Below are positions 32,541 to 42,982 of a stretch of 64,000 bases of DNA, in pieces. A program made the translations under genes and the position numbers. The notes beneath the pieces are model-generated. The model was not told the DNA's origin, did not search any database, and was given only the letters and a program-made list of their open reading frames with translations. The stretch is from Candidatus Kinetoplastibacterium oncopeltii TCC290E (GTDB lineage Bacteria; Pseudomonadota; Gammaproteobacteria; Burkholderiales; Burkholderiaceae_B): contig NC_020299.1 in NCBI RefSeq assembly GCF_000340865.1, positions 1 to 64,000 of the forward strand. Reading direction: 5' to 3'. Position 1 is the stretch's first letter, and each line of letters starts with the position of its first letter.

Positions 32541-33428
32541 ATGACTGAATCTAACGGTAGTTTTTTAACACATTCTTCTAGCACCTCATTAGCTTTAGAT
32601 TCTTTCAGTCTCAGCGGTATTGGAACTATAGAAGCCTATATTGCCAATGCTAATAGAATGCCTGTTCTTACAGCTGATCGCGAAGTGGAATTGGCTCGCT
32701 GTTTGAGAGATACGGGTGATTTGAGGGCTGCTAAAGAATTGGTGCTCTCTCATTTACGTTTGGTAATATCTGTTGCCAGGCAATATCTAGGCTATGGTCT
32801 GCCACATGCTGACTTGATACAGGAAGGAAATATTGGATTAATGAAGGCTATAAGGCGTTTTGACCCGGAAAGAGGAGTACGTCTTATGTCATTTGCAGTC
32901 CACTGGATAAAAGCAGAGATACACGAATTTGTTATAAGAAATTGGCGCCTAGTGAAGATTGCAACTACAAAAGCTCAACGTAAAATATTTTTTAATTTGC
33001 GTAGCATGCGATCTAACGGTAACTATCTAGACTCAGCCCAGATAGATAGGATAGCAACTAGTCTAAACGTTCGTAGCGAGGATATAAGGGAGATGGAAAC
33101 TCGTCTCTCTGGATGTGATATTCCAATAGACTCTAAAGAAGATGGAGATGATAGTTACCATCCCTCTGAATATTTATTTGAGTCTAAGGATGAGCCAGAT
33201 AATATTTTACATAAGAGAAATTATGATCTTATGCAATCGGTTGGCTTAAAAAAAGCGTTAGAAATTTTGGATGGTCGTTCGCGCAAAATAGTAGAATCGC
33301 GCTGGTTGCAAGACGAAAATAATCATACTTTACAAGAATTAGCAGACGAGTTTGGAATTTCAGCTGAAAGAGTTCGTCAAATAGAATCAGCTGCTATGAA
33401 AAAAATGAAAAGCTTCTTGTTGAAATGA
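32541..33428 (+). CDS. rpoH: Heat-shock RNA polymerase sigma factor (sigma-32)
   Basis: RpoH directs RNA polymerase to heat-shock promoters. The 295 residues show region 2 with LVLSHLRLVISVARQYLGYG, LPHADLIQEGNIGLMKAIRRFDPERG and SFAVHWIKAEIHEFVIRNW, the RpoH-specific box QRKIFFNLR and region 4 with LQELADEFGISAERVRQIE. Keeping an alternative sigma factor is common in reduced genomes, where chaperone demand is high. AGAGGTG precedes the ATG by about 5 bases. Confidence 0.96.
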   Translation: MTESNGSFLTHSSSTSLALDSFSLSGIGTIEAYIANANRMPVLTADREVELARCLRDTGDLRAAKELVLSHLRLVISVARQYLGYGLPHADLIQEGNIGLMKAIRRFDPERGVRLMSFAVHWIKAEIHEFVIRNWRLVKIATTKAQRKIFFNLRSMRSNGNYLDSAQIDRIATSLNVRSEDIREMETRLSGCDIPIDSKEDGDDSYHPSEYLFESKDEPDNILHKRNYDLMQSVGLKKALEILDGRSRKIVESRWLQDENNHTLQELADEFGISAERVRQIESAAMKKMKSFLLK

Positions 33429-33489
33429 TGCTCATTTTATTTAATTTCTAATTTAGTAAAATTTTATTTATAGTTAGGAAGCTTAGTTC

Positions 33490-36006
33490 ATGAATGTTGG
33501 TTTTATAGTTTTTGGATTGACAGGTTTATTAACATTAGTATGTTTTCTGTCTCCTTTGTCTGTGCGTATTAAGCTTCCATATTCTGTTATCTTAGCGATT
33601 GTTGGATGCATTTTAGGCATATTAGTTTATGGTCCGCATAGTTGGGCCCCATTTGTTGTGGCTGATTTTCTAGATTCCCTAGGATCTCTAGAAATTTCTT
33701 CTGAAACTTTTCTGATGGTTTTTCTACCTGTCTTATTATTTGAGACTGCACTATCAATGAATGTAAGAAGATTATTAGATGATATTGGCCCAATATTAAT
33801 GATGGCAATTGTTGCTGTTATCGTTTGTACTATAGTAGTAGGATTTACTATTAATGCTATATCCTCTTATGGTTTAGTAGCATGTCTTTTACTAGGATCT
33901 ATTGTAGCTACAACAGATCCTGTAGCCGTAGTTGGTATTTTTAGAGAAGTTGGAGCACCAAAGCGTCTAACAACATTAGTAGAAGGTGAAAGTTTATTCA
34001 ATGATGCAGCATCTATAGCTTTATACACAGTATTATTAGCAGTATTATCTGGTAGTGGCGAGCTGTGTATAAGAAATATAGTAAATGATTTTGTCATTCT
34101 ATTTATTGGTGGTGGATTTGCTGGTTACGTTATGGGTAAAGCAGCTTGCTTCTTGTTTACTTGGCTAAGAGGTTTTCATGCAGCTGAGATTACACTTACA
34201 CTGACATTAGCATATTTATCTTTTTTTATTTCTGAGCACTATCTTAATGTTTCTGGTGTTGTTGCTACAGTTATATCTGGATTAGTAGTTGGATCTACTG
34301 GCCGTACAAGAATGTCTCCGACAACTTCTGAGTATTTATCGAAGTTTTGGGAACAATTTGGTTTTTGGGCTAATTCTTTAATTTTTCTTTTCTCTGCCAT
34401 GTTAATACCTCGTTTTATGGGTACTTTGAACTTGCAGACTTGTATATTGATACTTATAGTTTTTGCTATTACACTTGTTGCTAGGGCAGTAGTAATATTT
34501 GGCTTGCTTCCTATACTGAGAATCACAAGATTAGGCACTACAGTTAATCTTCCTTACAAGTTAGTGATGTTATGGGGGGGGCTGAGAGGTGCTGTTTCTC
34601 TAGCTCTAGCTCTTGCAGTTACAGAAAATAATTCTGTTCCAGAAGAATTAAGACATTTTATTGCAATTGCTACTACCGGATTTGTTCTTATGACGCTATT
34701 TATTAATGGAGTCACTTTAAGGCCCTTAATAAGGGTTTTAAAGCTAAATGAACTATCTCTAATTGATACTACTATCAGAAATCAAGTTCTAGGAGTTACA
34801 TTAAAAGAGCTGCAGGTTCACATAGAAGATATTGCTAGGACGGAGCACATAGGTCAAGATTCTTTAGAGCGCATACAAGCTGTCTTTAAGTCTAGTTTAT
34901 CAAGATTACACGATGTTCCTGTTTCCCAAATGAGCAAATCAGAACGTGTATCGGCCGGTTTAGCAATTTTAGCTCAAAGAGAAGAAGAGATGCTTTTTGA
35001 CATATTAAAAGCAAAAATTGTAGATGAGAGAGTTGCTGAATCACTATTATCACGTGCTGAGTATTTGGAAGATGCAATTAGAATAGGTGGTTTAAATGGT
35101 TTTGAGTATGCCGTCGAAAATGATTTGCGTTATTCCAAAATGATTAGAGTAGCTTTATGGTTTCATAATATATTCGGTTATAACGAATGGCTTTCTGAGA
35201 AGTTAGGTTATCGCTTTGCTAATCTTATGAGTAAACGATCAATAGAACAAAAATTGATATTGTTTGCAAGTGAAAAAGTTTCTCCAATTTTAGGAAGTGA
35301 AGCGACCGATGTTATAATAAAAGCACATAAGCGTCGACTTGGTCTTATAGAAAATGCTTTACAAGCTATGAATTTACAATATCCATTGTATGCTACTTGG
35401 CTACAAGAAATTTATCTTGGAAGAGCTGCTAGGGAATTGGAGAGTATAAGATATAGTGACATGTTGAGTAAATTCTTAATCAGCGGAGAGGTTTACGATG
35501 ATTTGATGGAGAAATCACATTCTCGTTGGCATTATATAGATAGACATCCACCTCTTGACATTGAGTTAAGTGCTGCTGAGCTAATAAAAAAAGTGCCGTT
35601 ATTTCATGATCTTAGCCTTAATTCTCTTAAATCTATATGTAGGCTATTAAAACCTAGATTAGCTCTACCAGATCAAATAGTGATAACAAAAGGGAAACAA
35701 GGTAGAGAAATGTACTTTGTTGCTTCTGGAGCTGTAGTTATGCATTTGCCTGATGATACTGTTGTTGAGTTAGGCAGTGGCGAGTTTTTTGGAGAATTAG
35801 ATTTATTTGGCAAAGATCCATTAGTACTAAAGGTTACTTCCCTTGGGTATAGCAAGTTACTTTTGCTAAATTCTAAAGATCTTAGTGTTTTATTAGAAAA
35901 AGATTCAGAGCTCAGATATCGTATAGAGAGTGTGGTTAATCAGAGAAGAATAGCGATAGATACCTGGAGGCAGAGATCCAATTATAACAATATTAGTTCA
36001 GATTAG
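33490..36006 (+). CDS. Na+/H+-type antiporter with C-terminal cyclic-nucleotide-binding domain
   Basis: This is a CPA1-family cation/proton exchanger of 838 residues. About twelve hydrophobic helices fill residues 1-410. Conserved transport motifs are ATTDPVAVVGIFREVGAP, LVEGESLFNDAASIALY and WGGLRGAVSLALALA. A helical soluble region follows. A cNMP-binding-like fold lies at about 690-820, with ITKGKQGREMYFVASG and GEFFGELDLFG. WGGLRG is encoded through a run of eight G (34574-34581). The last 14 bases overlap the convergent Nudix gene. Ion selectivity is not evident. Confidence 0.88.
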   Translation: MNVGFIVFGLTGLLTLVCFLSPLSVRIKLPYSVILAIVGCILGILVYGPHSWAPFVVADFLDSLGSLEISSETFLMVFLPVLLFETALSMNVRRLLDDIGPILMMAIVAVIVCTIVVGFTINAISSYGLVACLLLGSIVATTDPVAVVGIFREVGAPKRLTTLVEGESLFNDAASIALYTVLLAVLSGSGELCIRNIVNDFVILFIGGGFAGYVMGKAACFLFTWLRGFHAAEITLTLTLAYLSFFISEHYLNVSGVVATVISGLVVGSTGRTRMSPTTSEYLSKFWEQFGFWANSLIFLFSAMLIPRFMGTLNLQTCILILIVFAITLVARAVVIFGLLPILRITRLGTTVNLPYKLVMLWGGLRGAVSLALALAVTENNSVPEELRHFIAIATTGFVLMTLFINGVTLRPLIRVLKLNELSLIDTTIRNQVLGVTLKELQVHIEDIARTEHIGQDSLERIQAVFKSSLSRLHDVPVSQMSKSERVSAGLAILAQREEEMLFDILKAKIVDERVAESLLSRAEYLEDAIRIGGLNGFEYAVENDLRYSKMIRVALWFHNIFGYNEWLSEKLGYRFANLMSKRSIEQKLILFASEKVSPILGSEATDVIIKAHKRRLGLIENALQAMNLQYPLYATWLQEIYLGRAARELESIRYSDMLSKFLISGEVYDDLMEKSHSRWHYIDRHPPLDIELSAAELIKKVPLFHDLSLNSLKSICRLLKPRLALPDQIVITKGKQGREMYFVASGAVVMHLPDDTVVELGSGEFFGELDLFGKDPLVLKVTSLGYSKLLLLNSKDLSVLLEKDSELRYRIESVVNQRRIAIDTWRQRSNYNNISSD

Positions 36007-36706
36007 TATTTAAATAATTCTTTATCGTTATAAATTTTATAATATCCGATAATATTATTATGGATGATTCTATTGTAAAATTATCGGATAATAGCTTAGG
36101 GGTTATTTCTTCTATCATTATTTTTTGAAAAAAATCTACTTCTCCATCATTATTTATTGGATAAAAGTCTTTTTTTAAAATAACAGCTCTGCTTATAAGT
36201 TCTTCTACTTGATAACCTTCGTCAGTGATTTTTTTTATATCGAAAATTTTACAAAGATTTCCTTTTACCATAATGTCATTTTCAATTAAATTTGCTTCTT
36301 CATAGCATTCTCTGGATAGAGCCTGTTCTAGATTTTCTCCTTTACTAACTAATCCTCCAACTATTGTTTCTAGTTTTCCTGGATTTATAGCTTTTTTAGA
36401 AGATCTTTTTGAAATCCATAATTCCTTATTATTTAACCAAGAATTCATATGGACTGATCTGGTCTTGAAACCTAGCAAGCGAGCAGCAGAACGTTCTATA
36501 TATCCTAATTTTTCATAATTTGGGCCTATGATATCTAAAAGTTCTTTGTTCCATTTTTTGATATCATATTTAGATTTTAATATTTGAGTTATATTCATTA
36601 ACACTTCTTCCAGATCATTCTTATTTATCATGTCATGACCAATTTGAAATTTATTATTTTTAATAAAACCTAATCCGTGTTGTTGCAATATTTCACATGT
36701 TTCCAT
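35993..36706 (-). CDS. Nudix hydrolase with N-terminal DUF4743-like domain
   Basis: This Nudix pyrophosphohydrolase of 237 residues resembles the thiamine-pyrophosphokinase-associated type with a DUF4743-like N-terminal part (YIERSAARLLGFKTRSVHMNSW). The Nudix box is GLVSKGENLEQALSRECYEEANLI, with the REx2EE core intact and the usual late Gly replaced by Asn. ISKRSSKKAINPGKLETIVGG precedes it. The substrate is unknown. Its end overlaps the antiporter gene by 14 bases. Confidence 0.82.
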   Translation of the reverse strand: METCEILQQHGLGFIKNNKFQIGHDMINKNDLEEVLMNITQILKSKYDIKKWNKELLDIIGPNYEKLGYIERSAARLLGFKTRSVHMNSWLNNKELWISKRSSKKAINPGKLETIVGGLVSKGENLEQALSRECYEEANLIENDIMVKGNLCKIFDIKKITDEGYQVEELISRAVILKKDFYPINNDGEVDFFQKIMIEEITPKLLSDNFTIESSIIILSDIIKFITIKNYLNTNLN

Positions 36707-36709
36707 GCG

Positions 36710-36841
36710 TTAAATTCCTGATTCTTTTTTGTTAATAGTAACAATTAGGAAGTTAGTCTCGTTTTCATGGTTTAATGGAGCACATAGCTCACAAAAAATA
36801 TCTCTTAACTTATTAATTTCGTTGATAGATCTGTTGTTCAT
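36710..36841 (-). CDS. Possible small protein of 43 residues upstream of the Nudix gene
   Basis: An ATG on the minus strand at 36841 opens a 43-codon frame (MNNRSINEINKLRDIFCELC...) ending with TAA three bases before the Nudix ATG. It contains a CxxC pair and the hydrophobic stretch NFLIVTI. I do not recognise it. Close spacing suggests possible co-transcription or a remnant of a longer gene, but a frame this short can occur by chance. Confidence 0.3.
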   Translation of the reverse strand: MNNRSINEINKLRDIFCELCAPLNHENETNFLIVTINKKESGI

Positions 36842-36975
36842 ATTTATAATTTAACATAGATTTATTATTGTATTCGTGGTAAGTATTTTGCTTATTTATC
36901 GTTTACTTTGTTATTTAAATTGCCTGTAATTTTTAGGTATCATTTCATACTCCATCAACCATCTAAATGATTTTT

Positions 36976-38343
36976 ATGCTAAATATTATTATACTCGCCG
37001 CTGGATCTGGAAAGCGGATGCAATCAAAAATTCCTAAAGTTTTACATACATTTGCAGGTCGTCCTATGTTGGAGTATGTAATAGAAAGTGCGAAAAATCT
37101 TAATCCTGATTCTATAACAGTTGTTTTAGGTCATGAAGCTGATCTTGTTAAATCATGCATAAAAAATAATGATTTAAATTTTGTGTTGCAGGAATCTCAA
37201 TTAGGAACGGCTCATGCCGTTATGTGTGCTATCCCTATGATCTCTTCCTTCGATAATGATGATAGTAATACACTTATTTTATATGGTGATGTTCCATTAG
37301 TTAATGTTAGAACATTAAGATCATTATTAGACTCTTGTCATGCTGGTATCTCTATACTGACTAGTATATCTGATAATCCTTATGGCTACGGTCGAATCAT
37401 TCGTAATGAATTTGGTGATATTGTTCAGATAGTGGAGCATAAAGAGGCTAATTGTGAACAGCTAGCCATAACCGAGGTTAACGTTGGTATTGTCGCAATT
37501 CAGACAGAGAAACTAAAAAAGTGGATAGGCATTATATTTAATAATAACGAACAGAGAGAGTATTACCTCACAGATTTAGTAAAAATTGCTGTTGATGATG
37601 GAGTAATAGTCGGATCTGTTTCTCCAAATGATTCTTGGGAAGTTCTGGGGATTAATGATCATATTCAGCAAGCAAATATTGAAAGAATATATCAATATGA
37701 ACAAGCTAAAAATTATATGTCTAAAGGATTAACCTTATCTGATCCTCGTCGTTTTGATGTTCGCGGTTCTTTAAAATTTGGTCGAGATGTTTTTATAGAC
37801 GTTGGCTGTATTTTTGAAGGAGTAGTTGAATTGGGAAATGATGTTCATATAGGGCCATATTGTGTTTTGCGAGATGTAACCATAGAGAAAAATACTCGAA
37901 TAGAAGCCTATAGTCATATAAGTAATAGCATTATGGAGAGTAATGTTGCAATAGGTCCGTTTGCTAAGTTATGTAAAGGTTCCTATATAAAAAGTAACTC
38001 TAAGATAGGCAATTTTGTAGAAATAAAAAATACAAATTTTGGAAATAACAGTAAAGCTAGTCATCTTTCTTATATCGGAGATTCTAATATTGGTTCAAAT
38101 GTTAATATAGGAGCAGGAGTTGTTACTTGTAATTATGATGGAGTAAATAAATTTCGCACAATTATAGAAGATAATGCTTTTATAGGATCTGGATCTCAAT
38201 TAATAGCTCCTATCAAAGTAGGAGAAAGTGCAACTATTGGAGCAGGAACAACATTGACTGATGATGCTCCAGCAGATCAGTTAACATTAGCCAGAGTTAG
38301 ACAGAAAACTGTAGTTAATTGGAAGAGACCAAAGAAGAATTGA
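36976..38343 (+). CDS. glmU: Bifunctional UDP-GlcNAc pyrophosphorylase / glucosamine-1-P acetyltransferase
   Basis: GlmU makes UDP-GlcNAc from glucosamine-1-phosphate for peptidoglycan and lipopolysaccharide. The N-terminal uridylyltransferase shows LAAGSGKRMQSKIPKVLH, LQESQLGTAHAV and LYGDVPL. From about residue 250 the left-handed beta-helix of hexapeptide repeats includes NIGAGVVTCNYDGVNK and ends GAGTTLTDD. The ATG at 36976 gives the family start MLNIIILAAG; an ATG three codons earlier is less likely. glmS, which acts two steps before, follows. Confidence 0.96.
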   Translation: MLNIIILAAGSGKRMQSKIPKVLHTFAGRPMLEYVIESAKNLNPDSITVVLGHEADLVKSCIKNNDLNFVLQESQLGTAHAVMCAIPMISSFDNDDSNTLILYGDVPLVNVRTLRSLLDSCHAGISILTSISDNPYGYGRIIRNEFGDIVQIVEHKEANCEQLAITEVNVGIVAIQTEKLKKWIGIIFNNNEQREYYLTDLVKIAVDDGVIVGSVSPNDSWEVLGINDHIQQANIERIYQYEQAKNYMSKGLTLSDPRRFDVRGSLKFGRDVFIDVGCIFEGVVELGNDVHIGPYCVLRDVTIEKNTRIEAYSHISNSIMESNVAIGPFAKLCKGSYIKSNSKIGNFVEIKNTNFGNNSKASHLSYIGDSNIGSNVNIGAGVVTCNYDGVNKFRTIIEDNAFIGSGSQLIAPIKVGESATIGAGTTLTDDAPADQLTLARVRQKTVVNWKRPKKN

Positions 38344-38706
38344 CAACTTAATTGATTTGTAATGTACATATAAATATATTTTATATGTGTTGTAGTAATT
38401 ATTTTAGCTCTCATATTGACTATATATTTATATGTTTCAAGAAAAACTGAAGTGCTTTATTATTATAATAATCAAAAATATAATTGTTTGTTAATTTCAC
38501 TGTTGTCTTGATGATTGTACTTATTTAAGTAAAGACATCGCTTTGCAATTAATTTTAAAATCTTTTAATTTTTTAAATATGAAAATAATATTATTTTCAT
38601 ATTTATTGCTGTTTTATATTTATTAATAGTATCCTTATCTATAGATCTGAATATGATATATTTCATTATATGGTTTTTTATATATTGATTATCTGGAGTA
38701 ATCATT
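38344..38706. other. Non-coding gap between glmU and glmS
   Basis: This is 363 bases of very A+T-rich DNA with no open frame of substance on either strand and no tRNA. Its main feature is the 32-bp palindrome listed separately. The last part must carry the glmS promoter and ribosome site (CTGGAG at about 38694-38699). No glmS ribozyme is expected in proteobacteria, and none is seen. Confidence 0.6.
38574..38605. repeat. Perfect 32-bp palindrome between glmU and glmS
   Basis: The left arm TAAATATGAAAATAAT is followed directly by its exact reverse complement, 16 bases per arm, centred between 38589 and 38590. It could form a near-loopless RNA hairpin or cruciform, or be a binding site. No U-run follows directly, so a standard terminator role is unclear. 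Confidence 0.9.
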
Positions 38707-40536
38707 ATGTGTGGCATTATAAGCGCTGTTTCTTGTAAAGATGTAACTGCTATGTTGATTGACGGTTTATCACGTTTAGAATATAGAGGCTATGATTCTT
38801 GTGGTATTGCAATTTACGGTAAAAAGAACCTGAGAAGGGTTCGTAGCATGAAAAGAGTTTCTGATTTAAGTAAACAGATAATAGAGAACAGTCTATATGG
38901 TTGTATTGGTTTAGCTCATACAAGATGGGCAACACATGGGATGCCATCTACGCATAATGCTCATCCTCATTTTTCTAATCTTGATTCTGGAAAACCAAGG
39001 ATTGCTTTAGTTCATAACGGTATAATTGAAAATTATGATGAACTAAGAGTAAAACTACAAAAATCTGGATATGCCTTCGAAAGTCAGACAGATACAGAAG
39101 TTTTAGTCCATCTTATAAATTATAATTATGATGGTGATATTTTTAGAACTGTTCAAAAAGTTACTAAACTATTAACTGGGACATATGCCATAGCTGTTTT
39201 TTGTACAGATGAGCCATATAGAATAATAGGATCTTGCAAGGGGGCTCCTTTAGTATTAGGTATAGGTGATAATGAAAATTTTCTAGCTTCTGATGTTCTA
39301 GCAATATCAGGTAAAGCTAATGAGGTAATATACTTAGATGATGGGGATATAGTTGATATACAATGCAATAATTTTCTAATTTTAGATTCTTATAATGTTC
39401 CAGTAAATAGAAAAAAATATCCAAAAAGCAGCTTTATGGGTGTTGTAGAATTAGGAGCTTATCGCCATTATATGCAAAAAGAAATATTTGAGCAGCCTAG
39501 GGCTGTTGCAGATACTTTACAAGAAGTGAATGCATTATCAGAAGATATTTTTGGTATCGAGTCTATAGAAATATTTCGAGATATAGATTCTGTTCTAATA
39601 ATTGCCTGTGGTACTAGCTACTATGCAGGTATGACTGCAAAATATTGGATAGAATCTATTGCTAAAATCAGAGTTTCTGTTGAGATTGCCAGTGAGTATC
39701 GCTACAGGGATAGTGTTGTGAATCCAAAGTCTCTGGTATTAGTAATATCTCAATCCGGTGAAACATCTGATACTTTATCAGCACTCAAACATTCCATTTC
39801 CTTAGGTATGAATTATAATATGGCCATATGCAATTCTCCAACCAGTGCCATAGTTAGAGAGTGCAAGCTCTGTTACATAACTAGAGCAGGTATAGAAATT
39901 GGAGTTGCATCAACAAAAGCCTTTACGACACAGTTATCAGTATTGTTCTTGTTATCTATCACTCTTGCAAAAAATCGTTCCATTTTGAGTAAAGATAACG
40001 AAATAACCTTTTTGAAAGCTTTGCGTCATTTGCCAGCGGCTTTATCTTCTGTTTTAGATCTGGAGCCTTTAGTAATCAGTTGGGCTAATCATTTTGCTAA
40101 TAAGGAAAACGCTTTATTCCTTGGTCGAGGAATGCACTATCCAATAGCACTTGAAGGTGCTTTAAAAATGAAGGAAATTAGTTATATACATGCAGAAGCA
40201 TATCCAGCTGGAGAATTAAAACATGGTCCACTAGCTTTGGTTACTGATAATATGCCTGTTGTAGTGGTTGCACCAAAGGATATATTGCTAGAAAAGTTAA
40301 AATCCAATATGCAAGAAGTCCAGGCAAGGGGTGGAAAGTTATATGTTTTCGCCGATGCTGATAGTAAGATTAACGATGATAGCATACACCTAATAAGAAT
40401 GCCTGAAAATTATGGTATGCTATCACCGATTTTACATACTATTCCATTACAATTGTTGGCCTATCATACTGCATGCATACGTGGAACAGATGTTGATAAA
40501 CCAAGAAATTTAGCGAAAAGTGTAACAGTGGAGTAA
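38707..40536 (+). CDS. glmS: Glutamine-fructose-6-phosphate aminotransferase
   Basis: GlmS makes glucosamine-6-phosphate from fructose-6-phosphate and glutamine. The glutaminase domain begins with the catalytic N-terminal Cys (MCGIISAV), followed by [19 protein letters not shown] and HNGIIENY. Two SIS sugar-isomerase domains follow, with [23 protein letters not shown] and [18 protein letters not shown]. The C terminus [13 protein letters not shown] is the family hallmark. The 609 residues are full length. It is convergent with trpC, 9 bases apart. Confidence 0.97.
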   Translation: MCGIISAVSCKDVTAMLIDGLSRLEYRGYDSCGIAIYGKKNLRRVRSMKRVSDLSKQIIENSLYGCIGLAHTRWATHGMPSTHNAHPHFSNLDSGKPRIALVHNGIIENYDELRVKLQKSGYAFESQTDTEVLVHLINYNYDGDIFRTVQKVTKLLTGTYAIAVFCTDEPYRIIGSCKGAPLVLGIGDNENFLASDVLAISGKANEVIYLDDGDIVDIQCNNFLILDSYNVPVNRKKYPKSSFMGVVELGAYRHYMQKEIFEQPRAVADTLQEVNALSEDIFGIESIEIFRDIDSVLIIACGTSYYAGMTAKYWIESIAKIRVSVEIASEYRYRDSVVNPKSLVLVISQSGETSDTLSALKHSISLGMNYNMAICNSPTSAIVRECKLCYITRAGIEIGVASTKAFTTQLSVLFLLSITLAKNRSILSKDNEITFLKALRHLPAALSSVLDLEPLVISWANHFANKENALFLGRGMHYPIALEGALKMKEISYIHAEAYPAGELKHGPLALVTDNMPVVVVAPKDILLEKLKSNMQEVQARGGKLYVFADADSKINDDSIHLIRMPENYGMLSPILHTIPLQLLAYHTACIRGTDVDKPRNLAKSVTVE

Positions 40537-40545
40537 ATATTTATA

Positions 40546-41334
40546 TCAAAATATTAGTTCACTTAATTTCTGTCCTGGATCTATGGATTTCATAAGAGTT
40601 TCTCCAATCAAGAATGCATTTATATTTGATTTTCTCATTATTTCTATATCTTCTTTTGAAGAAAATCCACTTTCTGTAATTATTATTCTTTCGCTTGGTA
40701 CATACTTCTTTAGATTTAATGTATTATTTATATCAGTATGGAAACTTCCAAGATTTCTATTATTGATTCCGATAAGTTTTGTTTTAAGTTGTAGTGCCAT
40801 ATCAATTTCACGTTCTGTATGTGTTTCTACCAGTACATCCATCCCTAATTCCATTGCGGTGGCTTCTAAATCTATTAATTGCTTCATATCAAGTATAGAT
40901 ACTATTAACAATATGCAATCTGATCCTATTGAACGTGCTTCTAAAACTTGATATTCATCTATTACAAAATCTTTACGCAAAATAGGTAAAATACAAGCAG
41001 ATCTAGCTTTACGAAGGTCTTCACAACATCCTTTAAAGAACTCTAAGTCAGTTAATACCGATATGCAAGTCGCCCCATTTTTAGCGTAGGTTATAGCAAA
41101 TTTTTCTGGATCGAAATCATTTCTGAGTATTCCTTTAGATGGTGAAGCTTTTTTTATCTCTGCTATAATACTTGGTGATCCTTGTTTAATCTTTTTTTCT
41201 ATTGCATCAGCAAAACCTCTAGTTGGATCTTGCTCACATATTTTTTCAATGAGAATAGAACTGCTGTTTTTTTGTTTTGCTATTGATATTTCTTCTTTTT
41301 TCTTAAGAACAATTTTATTTAAAATGTCATTCAT
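40546..41334 (-). CDS. trpC: Indole-3-glycerol phosphate synthase
   Basis: TrpC closes the indole ring from CdRP. It is a monofunctional TIM barrel of 262 residues with [15 protein letters not shown] (catalytic Lys and Glu), [37 protein letters not shown] and [12 protein letters not shown]. It is not fused to trpF, which is not in the window. The ATG overlaps the trpD stop by four bases. Confidence 0.97.
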   Translation of the reverse strand: MNDILNKIVLKKKEEISIAKQKNSSSILIEKICEQDPTRGFADAIEKKIKQGSPSIIAEIKKASPSKGILRNDFDPEKFAITYAKNGATCISVLTDLEFFKGCCEDLRKARSACILPILRKDFVIDEYQVLEARSIGSDCILLIVSILDMKQLIDLEATAMELGMDVLVETHTEREIDMALQLKTKLIGINNRNLGSFHTDINNTLNLKKYVPSERIIITESGFSSKEDIEIMRKSNINAFLIGETLMKSIDPGQKLSELIF

Positions 41335-42362
41335 TTTGAGAACTTCCTAGTGTAGGCTCTAAATTCTTCTAATTTATCTCTTGCTGATCCATTTTTTATG
41401 ACTTCAAAAGCTAATGAGACACCTTGTTTAATATTATTAGCTTTATTACCTGCATATATTGCAAGTCCAGCATTTAATGCAACAATGTCTCTAGCAGATC
41501 CATCAACATTGTTTAAAGAATCTAGTATAAGCTGGGCCGATTCTGCTCTGTTTGATACTTTGATATTTCGGTTAGATGCCATTGGTATATTATAGTCTTC
41601 AGGATGAATTTCGTACTCTGTTATTATCCCATTTTTTAATTCTCCGACCATTGTTGCACTACCCAATGCAGCTTCATCCATTCCTTCTTTACCATATATA
41701 GTTAGTACATGGCTAGATTTAAGTTTTTTTAATACTCTAACTTGAATGCCTACTAAATCAGGATGGAAAACTCCCATTAGTTGATTAGCTGCACATGCTG
41801 GATTAGTCAGTGGTCCTAATATATTAAATATTGTACGAACACCAATTTCTTTTCTAACTATAGAAATATTGTCCATTGCTTTTTGATGTAAAGGCGCAAA
41901 CATAAATCCTATTCTTGTATTTTCTATACACTCAATAATATTTAATGGTTCTAATTCTATATTTACTCCTAGTTCTTCTAAAACATCTGCACTTCCAGAA
42001 GAGGAGGATGCGCCACGATTACCATGTTTTGCTACTCTTACTCCTGCAGCAGCTGCAACAAACATAGCAGCAGTAGATATATTAAAAGTTTGACTACCAT
42101 CTCCTCCAGTACCACACATATCCAAAAGATTTTCTCTATTTTTAATAGGCACTTGTTTAGAGAATTCTCGCAATGCTAAAGCAGAAGCTGTTATTTCATC
42201 AATAGTTTCTTTTTTGACTCTTAAGCCTATAAGTATTGCGCTTGATAGTTGTGGGGATAGTTCTCCATTTATCATCATGCTCATCAAACTGAACATCTCA
42301 TCATGGAATATTTCTCTATGTTCTATACATCTAGTTAATACTTCAGTCACAGTAATAGACAC
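41331..42362 (-). CDS. trpD: Anthranilate phosphoribosyltransferase
   Basis: TrpD joins anthranilate with PRPP. The 343 residues show the PRPP motif [40 protein letters not shown], and GPLTNPA. It is separate from the glutaminase TrpG (fused in E. coli). It lies between trpG and trpC in the order EGDC. Confidence 0.97.
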   Translation of the reverse strand: MSITVTEVLTRCIEHREIFHDEMFSLMSMMINGELSPQLSSAILIGLRVKKETIDEITASALALREFSKQVPIKNRENLLDMCGTGGDGSQTFNISTAAMFVAAAAGVRVAKHGNRGASSSSGSADVLEELGVNIELEPLNIIECIENTRIGFMFAPLHQKAMDNISIVRKEIGVRTIFNILGPLTNPACAANQLMGVFHPDLVGIQVRVLKKLKSSHVLTIYGKEGMDEAALGSATMVGELKNGIITEYEIHPEDYNIPMASNRNIKVSNRAESAQLILDSLNNVDGSARDIVALNAGLAIYAGNKANNIKQGVSLAFEVIKNGSARDKLEEFRAYTRKFSK

Positions 42363-42378
42363 GTATTATCCTCCGATT

Positions 42379-42945
42379 CTAATTTATCATAAGAAAATTT
42401 TTTAATAACTGGTATCCATGTTCACTAAGTATTGATTCTGGATGAAACTGAACACCGAAGATTGGTAGTTTTCTATGTCTTACACCCATGATATCACCAT
42501 CAGGAGCTGTTGCAGTAACTTCCAGGCATTCAGGTAACGTCGAAGGGTCTATAGTTAATGAGTTGTATCTTATTACTGTATATGGTGATGGTATACTATT
42601 AAAAATTCCAAGACTATTGTGTGACAATTTTATTGTTTTTCCATGCATGACATTATTAGCTCTAATAATATTTCCACCAAATGCTTCACCTATAGCCTGG
42701 TGTCCTAAACATATACCTAATATAGGAAGTTTTTTAGAAAATTCTAATATAGTAGATATACTAATTCCTGCTTGAATAGGAGAGCAAGGTCCTGGAGATA
42801 TGCATATTCTATCTGGTTTTAGATCATAGATACTTTGAATATTAATTTCATCGTTTCTATATACACATACTTCTTCTCCAAGTTCTCCAAAATATTGAAC
42901 TATGTTATATGTGAATGAGTCATAGTTATCTATCATTAAAAGCAT
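42379..42945 (-). CDS. trpG: Anthranilate synthase glutaminase component
   Basis: TrpG is the class I glutamine amidotransferase feeding ammonia to TrpE. Motifs are [25 protein letters not shown], the nucleophile Cys in [21 protein letters not shown] and [15 protein letters not shown] (His-Glu). At 188 residues it is full length. It could also serve p-aminobenzoate synthesis, as TrpG does in some bacteria. Confidence 0.96.
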   Translation of the reverse strand: MLLMIDNYDSFTYNIVQYFGELGEEVCVYRNDEINIQSIYDLKPDRICISPGPCSPIQAGISISTILEFSKKLPILGICLGHQAIGEAFGGNIIRANNVMHGKTIKLSHNSLGIFNSIPSPYTVIRYNSLTIDPSTLPECLEVTATAPDGDIMGVRHRKLPIFGVQFHPESILSEHGYQLLKNFLMIN

Positions 42946-42982
42946 TATTTTATCCCTAAAGTTTATAATAGTTTAATTTATG

